Position numbers and translations under genes: made by a program. The notes below the pieces were generated by a model, which was not told where the DNA came from, searched no databases, and saw nothing but the letters and a program-made list of their open reading frames with translations. A stretch of DNA of 16,449 nucleotides from Conchiformibius kuhniae DSM 17694 (lineage in GTDB: Bacteria; Pseudomonadota; Gammaproteobacteria; Burkholderiales; Neisseriaceae). Below are positions 7,464 through 13,367 of the stretch, piece after piece (within the stretch, counting starts at the first letter, position 1; each line of letters begins with the position of its first letter). Location of the stretch: positions 1 through 16,449 of the forward strand of contig NZ_KE386798.1 of the NCBI RefSeq assembly GCF_000428785.1. Direction: 5' to 3'.

Positions 7464-7506
7464 ACCTTTACACGGGCGAAAACGGCTTTTCAGCAGTACG
7501 GCAAAT

Positions 7507-7523
7507 ATGTTACGGTGTAACAT
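7507..7523. promoter_or_regulatory. Zur-box-like palindrome in the lolA leader
   Basis: ATGTTACGGTGTAACAT is a perfect 7-bp inverted repeat with a 3-base centre. It resembles the Zur box known from Neisseria (TGTTAT-N3-ATAACA) except for one symmetric change per arm (T to C and A to G). It sits 31 bases before the lolA start. Another regulator with a similar dyad is equally possible. Confidence 0.4.
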
Positions 7524-7554
7524 CTTTATCACAACCGTATCAGGAGACATCACC

Positions 7555-8169
7555 ATGAAAAAAATCACCACCCGTTTGGCAGCGTGCGTGCTTGCCCTGT
7601 CTGCCGCAACCGTGCATGCGGGCGCGATTGACGACTTGAAACAGTTCAACAACGACGCGGACGGCTTGAGCGGCAGCTTTACCCAAACCGTTAAAGCCAA
7701 AAAGAAAAACCAAACCAGCTCCGGCTCGTTCAAAATCCTGCGTCCGGGCTTGTTCAAATGGGACTACACCAAGCCCTACCGCCAGACCATTGTCGGCGAC
7801 GGCAAACACATTTGGCTGTATGACCAAGATTTGAAACAGGTTACCAAGTCCGACCAAGACCAAACCATCGGCGACAGCCCGGCGGCGATTTTGTCGAACA
7901 AATCGGCATTGGAAAGCAGCTACTCGCTCAAAGAAGACGGCAGCGCGGGCGGCATCGATTATGTGCTGGCAACGCCCAAGCGCAACAATGCGGGCTACCA
8001 ATTTATCCGCATCGGCTTCAAAGGCGGGCAATTGGCGGCGATGGAGCTGAAAGACGGCTTCGGCAACCAAACGGCAATTCGTTTTCACGGCGTGAACACC
8101 AAGCCCAATTTGTCCAAAGGCGCGTTTAAATTCGTGCCGCCCAAAGGGGTGGACGTGTTGTCGCAATAA
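7555..8169 (+). CDS. lolA: Outer-membrane lipoprotein carrier protein LolA
   Basis: A 204-residue periplasmic chaperone. It takes lipoproteins released by the LolCDE transporter and carries them to the outer-membrane acceptor. A Sec signal peptide of about 22 residues ends VHA|GAIDD. The mature protein shows the LolA pattern: LSGSFTQTVKAKKK near the N-terminus, then SGSFKILRPGLFKWDYTKPYRQTIVGDGKHIWLYDQDLKQV, then GDSPAAIL. These form half of the unclosed beta-barrel with the hydrophobic cavity. AGGAG at 7542-7546, 8 bases before the ATG at 7555, fixes the start; an upstream TTG in frame at 7432 would give a non-signal N-terminus. It precedes a dRS3-type terminator. The lipoprotein genes in this window (3782, 8296, 12456) would be among its clients if their products reach the outer membrane. 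Confidence 0.95.
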   Translation: MKKITTRLAACVLALSAATVHAGAIDDLKQFNNDADGLSGSFTQTVKAKKKNQTSSGSFKILRPGLFKWDYTKPYRQTIVGDGKHIWLYDQDLKQVTKSDQDQTIGDSPAAILSNKSALESSYSLKEDGSAGGIDYVLATPKRNNAGYQFIRIGFKGGQLAAMELKDGFGNQTAIRFHGVNTKPNLSKGAFKFVPPKGVDVLSQ

Positions 8170-8179
8170 TTTTGCCGTA

Positions 8180-8253
8180 GGGCGGGTCATCAATTGACCG
8201 ATAAAGCCCCATACCGTCATTCCCGCCTGCGCGGAAATGACGGTGATTTTTTA
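8180..8253 (+). repeat. Intergenic mosaic repeat with dRS3-like hairpin, acting as lolA terminator
   Basis: ACCGTCATT (8213-8221) pairs with AATGACGGT (8236-8244), with CCGC/GCGG inside. The 20-mer at 8219-8238 is a dRS3 element with one changed base. TTTTTT follows at 8247-8252, so the hairpin can end lolA transcription. Bases 8180-8226 match the reverse complement of 16369-16415 at 39 of 47 positions, so this is a dispersed repeat and not only a hairpin. Confidence 0.75.
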
Positions 8254-8295
8254 TTTCTCTGATTTTCAGTAGAAAAATTCAAATAACGGCACAGC

Positions 8296-8709
8296 CTAAC
8301 GGGCGCGGCAGGGCGTTTCCAGCAAACGTTTGCTGACGGCGTAGTCGGTGTCGGGATAGGTTAAAACGCCGCTTGTGCCGTTTTCCTGCCAACGCAGGGT
8401 GTTTTTGGCATTGGCATAGCGGTGGTTGCCGCCGTCAAGATAGTCGATAAACGCTTCTTTGCGGTTGTTGTTGAATGCCAAGCTGATGCGCTGGGGGCTG
8501 CGGTATTTGATGGAAATCCGATAGCCGTTGTCGCACACGAAGCTGCCGTAACGGGCGTTGGGGTCGCGTTCCCAGCCGCCGATGGCAACGCCGTCCAGCT
8601 TGGCGTTCATCATGCAGCCCGACAATAGCAGGGCGGCGGCGGGCAGGACGGCACGGACGCGTAAGGTGCGTTGCGGGCGGGAGATGGCGGTAAAATGCTG
8701 TTCGGACAT
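8296..8709 (-). CDS. Small lipoprotein, MliC-like (C-type lysozyme inhibitor family, probable)
   Basis: 137 residues. The N-terminus is long and basic, then hydrophobic, ending in a lipobox LLSGC with Cys32. The mature domain is about 105 residues. The pattern FVCDNGYRISIKY, a glycine/tyrosine loop (DGGNHRYANAKN), TLRWQENGTSGVLTY and a terminal cysteine (ETPC) resembles MliC/PliC membrane-bound inhibitors of C-type lysozyme. These are short beta-barrels with a YxC...W.KG.........C layout. The serine of the classic SGxxY inhibitory loop is not obvious (GGNHRY here), so inhibitory activity is uncertain. No clear ribosome binding site precedes the ATG. Its own promoter is visible at 8745-8774 on minus. 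It is convergent with lolA and downstream of the csp gene. Confidence 0.7.
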   Translation of the reverse strand: MSEQHFTAISRPQRTLRVRAVLPAAALLLSGCMMNAKLDGVAIGGWERDPNARYGSFVCDNGYRISIKYRSPQRISLAFNNNRKEAFIDYLDGGNHRYANAKNTLRWQENGTSGVLTYPDTDYAVSKRLLETPCRAR

Positions 8710-8744
8710 GGTGTTTGATGGGTGTTCGGGTGGAAAAGGGCGCG

Positions 8745-8774
8745 ATTATAGCGCATTTGTTTTGCCCGATACAA
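8745..8774 (-). promoter_or_regulatory. Promoter of the MliC-like lipoprotein gene
   Basis: Read on minus: -35 TTGTAT (8769-8774), 18-base spacer, perfect -10 TATAAT (8745-8750). Transcription would start near 8738, about 30 bases before the ATG. Confidence 0.7.
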
Positions 8775-8777
8775 TGA

Positions 8778-8804
8778 AACGGCAGCGCGGGTGCGGCTGC
8801 CGTT
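8778..8804 (-). terminator. Hairpin after the cold-shock gene
   Basis: AACGGCAGC and GCTGCCGTT form a 9-bp stem with a 9-base loop, 38 bases past the csp stop. On minus it is followed only by a short T run (TCATTG), so it is a modest terminator. It lies next to the -35 of the following lipoprotein gene. Confidence 0.55.
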
Positions 8805-8842
8805 GCTCAAATTGCGCAAGCATGCGGTCAAGGAAGCGGCGT

Positions 8843-9046
8843 TCAGGCCGTTTCGATGTTGGCTGCTTGTTTGCCTTTGGGGCCTTCGGTTACATCAAAG
8901 GAAACTTTCTGCCCTTCTTTTAAAGTTTTGAAACCTTCCATATTGATGGACGAGAAGTGGGCGAACAGGTCTTCGCCGCCTTCGTCGGGGGTGATGAAGC
9001 CGAAGCCTTTTGCATCGTTGAACCATTTAACAATACCGGTTGCCAT
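8843..9046 (-). CDS. Cold-shock domain protein (CspA family)
   Basis: A 67-residue single cold-shock domain protein starting MATGIVKWFNDAKGFGFITPDEGGEDLFAHFSSI. The RNP1 motif KGFGFI and RNP2 motif DLFAHF, with their aromatic residues, bind single-stranded RNA and DNA. Such proteins act as RNA chaperones that melt structure at low temperature or during growth. The length is typical (65-70). I chose the ATG at 9046; an upstream in-frame start would add a 32-residue tail not found in this family. AGGAAAG lies upstream (9058-9064 on plus coordinates). The promoter at 9151-9179 would give a leader of about 98 bases, as expected for csp genes whose leaders control translation. It is divergent from clpS. 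Which csp paralogue it is cannot be told. Confidence 0.95.
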   Translation of the reverse strand: MATGIVKWFNDAKGFGFITPDEGGEDLFAHFSSINMEGFKTLKEGQKVSFDVTEGPKGKQAANIETA

Positions 9047-9150
9047 AATCAGTTTTACTTTCCTGAAAAAAATTGAACAAAAGGGTAAAACATCGCCTGC
9101 TGCCAAACAGGGCTTGCGCCTTGAGACATAAAGCGGTTTCACTGGTTAGC

Positions 9151-9179
9151 TTTTTACCGATGTTGCTGCGAACAGTCAA
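9151..9179 (-). promoter_or_regulatory. Promoter of the cold-shock gene
   Basis: Read on minus: TTGACT (9174-9179), 17-base spacer, TAAAAA (9151-9156). Predicted transcription start near 9144, so the untranslated leader is about 98 bases. Confidence 0.6.
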
Positions 9180-9187
9180 GCTGATGC

Positions 9188-9216
9188 TTGGGAAAGGCGC
9201 GTTTTTTCATTAAAAT
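9188..9216 (+). promoter_or_regulatory. Promoter of the clpS-clpA operon
   Basis: TTGGGA (9188-9193), 17-base spacer, TAAAAT (9211-9216). Predicted start near 9223. It lies back to back with the csp promoter, with only 8 bases between the two -35 boxes. Confidence 0.6.
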
Positions 9217-9245
9217 AGCGAAAAAATGCAACAAAGCGAAACCAT

Positions 9246-9548
9246 ATGACCGCCACCCGTTCCGATGCCGCCGTTGTGCGCGGCAAACTGTCGCCGCCCA
9301 AACGCTGCGGCGTGTTCCTGCTCAACGACGACTACACGCCGATGGATTTTGTCGTGGACGTGCTTACCGACATTTTCCTGATGCCGCAGCAGCAGGCGGT
9401 GGCCGTGATGCTGGCCGTCCACCATCAGGGCAAAGGCCTGTGCGGGATTTACAGCCGCGACATCGCCGAAACCAAACGACAGCAGGTGATGCAACTGGCC
9501 GCCGCCGCCGGACACCCCCTGCTTTGCACCCTTGAGGAATTATCATGA
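9246..9548 (+). CDS. clpS: ATP-dependent Clp protease adaptor ClpS
   Basis: A 100-residue adaptor that binds proteins with destabilising N-terminal residues and hands them to ClpA for degradation by ClpP (N-end rule). The family core is present: VFLLNDDYTPMDFVVDVLTDIF supplies the Asn-Asp pair that contacts the N-degron alpha-amino group, and AVHHQGKGLCGIY supplies the conserved histidine and glycine. A short disordered N-terminal extension (MTATRSDAAVVRGKLSPP) is normal. The ATG at 9246 has no strong Shine-Dalgarno sequence. The stop overlaps the clpA start as ATGA at 9545-9548, the classic clpSA arrangement with translational coupling. Confidence 0.96.
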   Translation: MTATRSDAAVVRGKLSPPKRCGVFLLNDDYTPMDFVVDVLTDIFLMPQQQAVAVMLAVHHQGKGLCGIYSRDIAETKRQQVMQLAAAAGHPLLCTLEELS

Positions 9549-11794
9549 TTGCCGAATCTTTGGAAACCATTTTGCAGCAGATGTACGAACAGGCGCAAAG
9601 CCAACGTCATGAAATGGTGGGCTTGGAACACCTGCTGCTCGCCCTGATTGAATACAGCGAAGACGTGTCCGGAATGCTCGCCCACTGCGGCGCCGACACC
9701 GCCCTGCTCGCCGCCCAGCTTGAAGACAGCATTCGCGAAAACACCCCCGTGCTGCCCGCCGAACAAGCCCGCTACACCGAACCCGAACCCACCATCGGCT
9801 TCCAACGCGTGATGCAACGGGCGATGATACACGTCCAAAGCGCGGGTAAACGCGAAGTGTATCCCGCCGATGTCTTGGTAGCCGTGCTGGACGAAAAAGA
9901 CAGCTACGCCGCCTATTTTCTGAAACTGCAATCGGTAAGCCGTTATGATTTGCTGCGTTACCTCTCGCACGGCATCGCTCCGGACGGCAGGCTGCCTGAA
10001 AACGATGAAGACGAACCTTCCGCCGCCGCCAAACCGCTTGAAGCCTACACCGTCTGCCTGAACGAAGAAGTCCGCGCCGGACGCATCGACCCCTTAATCG
10101 GGCGCGAACACGAAATGCGCCGCCTGATACAAGTTCTCTGCCGCCGCCGCAAAAACAACCCGCTTCTGGTCGGCGAAGCGGGCGTGGGCAAAACCGCGCT
10201 GGCGGAAGGCTTGGCGTATCTGATTGAACAGAAAAAAGTTCCCGAAATCTTGGCAAATGCCACCGTGTTCGCGCTGGACATGGGCGCACTGCTGGCGGGC
10301 GCGAAATATCGCGGCGATTTTGAAGCGCGGGTGAAAGCGGTGTTAAAAGAATTGGCAAAACAAGATGATGCTGTTTTATTTATTGACGAAATCCACACTT
10401 TAATCGGCGCAGGCAGCACGCAGGGCGGAACCATGGACGCCTCCAACCTGCTCAAACCCGCTTTGGCAAAAGGCGCGTTGCGCTGCATCGGCGCAACCAC
10501 CTACGAAGAACACCGCAGCGTGTTCAGCAAAGACCACGCCTTAAGCCGCCGTTTCCAAAAAATTGATGTCGCCGAACCGAGCGTGGCGGAAACCGTTGCC
10601 ATTTTGCACGGCCTGAAACCCGCGTTTGAAGCGCACCACCAAGTTGCCTATGCCGAAGACGCGCTTCAGGCAGCCGCCGAATTGTCCGCCAAACACATCA
10701 ACGACCGCTTTTTGCCCGACAAAGCCATTGACATCATTGACGAATCCGGCGCGGCGCAACGGCTGCTGCCGCCCGAACAGCGCGCCACACACATCGGGCG
10801 CGATGAAATTGAAAAAGTGGTGGCGCAAATCGCCCGCATTCCCGAAAAAAACGTGTCGCATGACGACAAACAAGTGCTGCAACACCTTGCCCGCGATTTG
10901 AAAAACATGGTGTTCGGGCAGGACGCGGCGATTGATGCGCTGGTGTCGGCGGTGAAAATGTCGCGTTCCGGTCTCGGGCTGCCTGAAAAGCCCGTTGGCA
11001 GTTTTCTGTTTTCCGGCCCGACAGGGGTCGGCAAAACCGAAGTCGCCCGCCAGCTTGCCTACGCGCTGGGCATTCCCCTGCAACGCTTTGATATGTCGGA
11101 ATATATGGAAGCGCACGCCGTGTCGCGGCTGATTGGTGCGCCGCCGGGCTATGTCGGACACGAACAGGCGGGTTTGCTCACCGATGCCGTGAACAAACAA
11201 CCGCATTGCGTGCTGCTGCTGGACGAAATTGAGAAAGCCCACCGCGATATTTACAACGTGCTGCTGCAAGTAATGGACTACGGCAAACTCACCGACAACA
11301 ACGGCAAAAGCGCGGATTTCCGCAACGTGATTTTGATTATGACCACCAACGCGGGCGCGGAAGCCTTGAGCAAACCGCAATTCGGCTTTACCGGCAGCCA
11401 CCGGCGCGGCGATGAAATGGCGGACATCAAAAAACAATTCAGCCCCGAATTCCGCAACCGTTTGGACGCGGTGGTGCCGTTTGCACCGCTCACGCCGCCG
11501 ATTGTTGCCCGCGTGGTGGACAAATTTTTGTTGGAATTGGAGCAGCAATTATTGGCGAAAAACGTGGAAGCCGCATTTGCGCCCGCGTTGCGCCGCCACC
11601 TTGCCGAAAAGGGCTTTGACCCGCACATGGGCGCGCGCCCGATGCAAAGGCTGATTCGCGAAACCATTCGCAGCGTGTTGGCGGACGAATTGTTGTTCGG
11701 CAAGCTGGCCAACGGCGGCGCGGTGAAATTGGATTGGGACGCGGAAAAAGAAAAAACGGTGTTGAAATTCAGTCGGAAAAAAGAAGCGGCGTGA
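9545..11794 (+). CDS. clpA: ATP-dependent Clp protease ATP-binding subunit ClpA
   Basis: A 749-residue AAA+ unfoldase that feeds substrates to ClpP and works with ClpS. Order of parts: N-domain (about 1-145); acidic linker; D1 AAA module with Walker A GEAGVGKT (210-217) and Walker B VLFIDEIH (277-284); D2 module with Walker A GPTGVGKT (491-498), pore motif GYVG (535-538) and Walker B VLLLDEIEKAH. The ClpP-docking tripeptide of the IGL/F loop is FGF (613-615, in KPQFGFTGS). Absence of a ClpB-type middle coiled coil separates it from ClpB. GAGGA precedes the ATG, which overlaps the clpS stop. One exact DUS (9989-10000) is built into the linker, and GGGCTGCCTGAA (one mismatch) is at 10979-10990. 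The last roughly 70 bases before the tail are duplicated upstream of ppc at 13368-13437. Confidence 0.97.
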   Translation: MIAESLETILQQMYEQAQSQRHEMVGLEHLLLALIEYSEDVSGMLAHCGADTALLAAQLEDSIRENTPVLPAEQARYTEPEPTIGFQRVMQRAMIHVQSAGKREVYPADVLVAVLDEKDSYAAYFLKLQSVSRYDLLRYLSHGIAPDGRLPENDEDEPSAAAKPLEAYTVCLNEEVRAGRIDPLIGREHEMRRLIQVLCRRRKNNPLLVGEAGVGKTALAEGLAYLIEQKKVPEILANATVFALDMGALLAGAKYRGDFEARVKAVLKELAKQDDAVLFIDEIHTLIGAGSTQGGTMDASNLLKPALAKGALRCIGATTYEEHRSVFSKDHALSRRFQKIDVAEPSVAETVAILHGLKPAFEAHHQVAYAEDALQAAAELSAKHINDRFLPDKAIDIIDESGAAQRLLPPEQRATHIGRDEIEKVVAQIARIPEKNVSHDDKQVLQHLARDLKNMVFGQDAAIDALVSAVKMSRSGLGLPEKPVGSFLFSGPTGVGKTEVARQLAYALGIPLQRFDMSEYMEAHAVSRLIGAPPGYVGHEQAGLLTDAVNKQPHCVLLLDEIEKAHRDIYNVLLQVMDYGKLTDNNGKSADFRNVILIMTTNAGAEALSKPQFGFTGSHRRGDEMADIKKQFSPEFRNRLDAVVPFAPLTPPIVARVVDKFLLELEQQLLAKNVEAAFAPALRRHLAEKGFDPHMGARPMQRLIRETIRSVLADELLFGKLANGGAVKLDWDAEKEKTVLKFSRKKEAA
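9989..10000 (+). repeat. DUS inside clpA (AGGCTGCCTGAA)
   Basis: An exact 12-mer of the Simonsiella-type dialect, in frame across GRLPEN in the N-domain/D1 linker. The flanks are not palindromic, so this copy has a defined orientation. Confidence 0.8.
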
Positions 11795-11796
11795 GT

Positions 11797-11811
11797 TTCA
11801 GGCTGCCTGAA
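11797..11811. repeat. DUS palindrome after clpA
   Basis: TTCAGGCTGCCTGAA begins 3 bases after the clpA stop. It contains AGGCTGCCTGAA on plus (11800-11811) and AGGCAGCCTGAA on minus. Confidence 0.8.
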
Positions 11812-11822
11812 ATGTAGCTTTT

Positions 11823-11896
11823 GTAGGCTGGGTTAGGCGTTAGCCGTAACCCGGCTAAATGTGTTGGGTTTACGCTGACGCTTCAACCCAACCTAT
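11823..11896. repeat. Twin-hairpin REP/BIME-like repeat, copy 2
   Basis: Same plan as 93-177. GTAG is at 11823-11826. Hairpin A arms are 11827-11835 and 11847-11855 (one G-U pair). Hairpin B arms are GTTGGGTT (11863-11870) and AACCCAAC (11885-11892), with a degenerate CTAT at the far end. Sequence has drifted, mostly with pairing kept. It sits at the clpA-proximal edge of the AT-rich island and may serve as terminator for both clpA and the minus-strand regulator. Confidence 0.65.
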
Positions 11897-11946
11897 GCTT
11901 GCTGACGGCGATAATTTGGTAGGCGGCAAGGTGTACCGCAAGCGAT

Positions 11947-12318
11947 TTATTTGTTGTTTTGCAGTGAAGACAGAATATTACTTAACAACTCAATTTGTTG
12001 CGCCTGCTGTTCAATTAATTTATCTTTTTGCGCCAAAATTTCGGTCATGTCTTGCCAATTATACATATCATTTGCAGATAAATTGCCAATATCATTATCA
12101 ATAATATAAATAAAATTTTTCTTATCCAAAGAAAGCAAATCGCCAGCGTCCATATTGAAAATATTGGCAATTTGTTCCAAACGCTCAACGCGCATCTTAA
12201 TTTCCCCACGTTCCAATTTGGCATAATTATTGGGTGTCATATGCAGTTTGTGCGCCATTTCTTCTTGAGAAAGCTTCTTCAGTTCTCTAACTTTTCGTAC
12301 TTTTTCGCCAATATCCAT
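11947..12318 (-). CDS. XRE-family (Cro/CI-type) helix-turn-helix regulator
   Basis: A 123-residue DNA-binding protein. The N-terminal HTH_3 domain (about 3-60) reads IGEKVRKVRELKKLSQEEMAHKL, then a recognition helix MTPNNYAKLERGE, then LEQIANIFNM, a textbook Cro/CI fold. A short linker and a Gln/Asn-rich C-terminal helix (LAQKDKLIEQQAQQIELLSNILSSLQNNK) with heptad spacing suggest dimerisation. I chose the ATG at 12318, preceded by AAGGAG with a 6-base gap; a GTG one codon earlier is too close to that site. It is AT-rich unlike its neighbours, consistent with acquisition. A perfect palindrome (12340-12368) lies 22 bases upstream, between this gene and the divergent lipoprotein gene. The simplest reading is a repressor of both, but the target is inferred. 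Confidence 0.92.
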   Translation of the reverse strand: MDIGEKVRKVRELKKLSQEEMAHKLHMTPNNYAKLERGEIKMRVERLEQIANIFNMDAGDLLSLDKKNFIYIIDNDIGNLSANDMYNWQDMTEILAQKDKLIEQQAQQIELLSNILSSLQNNK

Positions 12319-12339
12319 CACAAACTCCTTAAATTTAAC

Positions 12340-12368
12340 AGTTATTATTCCAAATTAGAATAATAACT
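12340..12368. promoter_or_regulatory. Palindromic operator between the XRE regulator and the lipoprotein gene
   Basis: AGTTATTATTC (12340-12350) and GAATAATAACT (12358-12368) are perfect 11-bp arms with a 7-base centre. The site covers the space where the regulator promoter must lie. A shorter dyad, CTGTT-N6-AACAG, is at 12383-12398 and would overlap the -35 region of the lipoprotein promoter. Confidence 0.65.
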
Positions 12369-12406
12369 ATCTCTAATTTAATCTGTTCATCATAACAGCT
12401 TTTTTC

Positions 12407-12412
12407 TAAAAT
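12407..12412 (+). promoter_or_regulatory. Candidate -10 for the small lipoprotein gene
   Basis: TAAAAT at 12407-12412 is a near-consensus -10, 43 bases before the ATG. At 17 bases upstream only a poor -35 (TGTTCA, 12384-12389) is seen, inside the CTGTT/AACAG dyad, as would fit a regulated promoter. Confidence 0.4.
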
Positions 12413-12455
12413 ACCCCGTAAATTAACTTTTTTTAACTTTAGTTGGAGAAACATC

Positions 12456-12730
12456 ATGAAAAAGCTGATTTCAATTTTGATGCTAACAGGTTTGGTAAGT
12501 GCTTGTGCCACCAAGACTAAGCAAGAGTGGGTGATTACAAAAAAGCAGGGGTCTCTCAAGAAAAGTTTGCCAAAGATTTGGAATTTTGTGAAACAGGTGG
12601 ACTCTCTGGTTTTTTATCTTTTCTGAAAGATAAAGCCATGAAAGCAAACGGTGGAAAAGAATTGCCATGGGAAGAGCAAGTTGCAATATGTATGAGATCG
12701 CATGGACATGAAGCAAAAAGAATAAAATAA
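12456..12730 (+). pseudogene. Small lipoprotein gene with a -1 frame change (frameshifted, or expressed by programmed frameshifting)
   Basis: The ATG at 12456 (GGAG at 12445-12448) starts MKKLISILMLTGLVSACATKTKQEW, a lipoprotein signal peptide with lipobox VSAC and Cys17. Reading straight on gives a 56-residue product of no clear family, ending at TGA 12624-12626. The -1 frame continues as KKAGVSQEKFAKDLEFCETGG and ends in ICMRSHGHEAKRIK. This matches a recognised small-lipoprotein pattern (GVSQxxFxxDxxxC, then a C-terminal CMxxxG). The two frames join exactly at A_AAA_AAG (12539-12545); a -1 slip there gives a 91-residue lipoprotein. One lost base nearby (for example an A7 tract now A6), a sequencing error, or true programmed frameshifting would all explain this. 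Function is unknown. It is divergent from the XRE gene and in line with the secreted-protein gene. Confidence 0.65.
12539..12545 (+). other. A_AAA_AAG slippery heptamer in the frame junction
   Basis: In the upstream frame the codons read ACA AAA AAG, so the heptamer is in the correct X_XXY_YYZ phase for -1 slippage. It is the same motif used by E. coli dnaX and many IS elements. After the slip the next codon is GCA at 12545-12547, which opens the downstream frame (AGVSQEKF). No strong downstream stem was found by eye. Confidence 0.6.
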
Positions 12731-12791
12731 ATTTTCCTGTTCCAAATTCACTGGTCTCGGTTTTTATCTTTAATAAACAAAGGACTCTATC

Positions 12792-13247
12792 ATGAATAAA
12801 AAAGTTTTAAGTACCTGTTTGATGTCAATTCTGTTTGCTGCATCAACAGTATCTCATGCAAAACAACAGGCTCAATCACAGGTTAAAGAGGGTAATTACC
12901 GTTGTATGAGTTACCGTAGCGACCGACCAACAATGGGTGAGGAACATGTACGTTCCCAAAAAGAAGAGCTTATTCAAAATAAACTCAACAATCCCACAAT
13001 CTTATCAATTAAACGCGGTAAACAGAAAACAATAAGGGTTAAAACTTTAAAACAAGGGAGCTTTGAGATAGCAGCTCAAACATTAAAACCAACTTCCAGT
13101 CCTAATTCATTCCATCGTATTGAATTTGATGATGCAGGTTGGTTTTCATATAAATTGAGTTTAAGTTTTTTGCCAGATAATCAAGTGCAGATGAAAAGCG
13201 TAGGTGATGGCATGGAATTTACAATTCAGTGTGTTAAACATAACTAG
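12792..13247 (+). CDS. Secreted or periplasmic protein of unknown function
   Basis: 151 residues. A Sec signal peptide (MNKKVLSTCLMSILFAASTVSHA, cleavage after SHA) is followed by a mature protein of about 128 residues. It has only two cysteines, near the ends (NYRCMSYR and FTIQCVKHN), which could form a disulfide. The middle is charged and the second half looks beta-strand-rich (FHRIEFDDAGWFSYKLSLSFLPDNQVQMKSVGDGMEFTIQC). I do not recognise the family. AAGGA at 12780-12784 lies 7 bases before the ATG. No good promoter is seen in the 61 bases upstream, so it is probably co-transcribed with the lipoprotein gene. It is AT-rich like the rest of the island. A DUS-containing terminator follows. 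Confidence 0.8.
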   Translation: MNKKVLSTCLMSILFAASTVSHAKQQAQSQVKEGNYRCMSYRSDRPTMGEEHVRSQKEELIQNKLNNPTILSIKRGKQKTIRVKTLKQGSFEIAAQTLKPTSSPNSFHRIEFDDAGWFSYKLSLSFLPDNQVQMKSVGDGMEFTIQCVKHN

Positions 13248-13278
13248 GGTACAAAAGTTTACCGCATACTAATGCGTG

Positions 13279-13319
13279 CAGGCTGCTTGAAATATTTTCA
13301 GGCAGCCTGAAACTTTTAT
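13279..13319 (+). terminator. DUS-containing hairpin terminator closing the island
   Basis: A 14-bp stem pairs 13279-13292 with 13296-13309 (one G-U pair, loop TAT); CTTTTATT follows. The right arm carries an exact AGGCAGCCTGAA (13300-13311) and, on minus, AGGCTGCCTGAA. The left arm has a one-mismatch copy (AGGCTGCTTGAA, 13280-13291). Paired DUS serving as terminators is well known in Neisseriaceae. Confidence 0.85.
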
Positions 13320-13367
13320 TGCCAATTCTCCCACTTGGACGTTTTCCCGATACCCGCATTCAAATTA

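Noticed and set aside
12527..12730. Independent 67-residue gene starting at a GTG at 12527
   Set aside because: There is no ribosome binding site, and the start lies inside the upstream lipoprotein frame. The lipoprotein signal just upstream and the slippery junction explain the two frames better.
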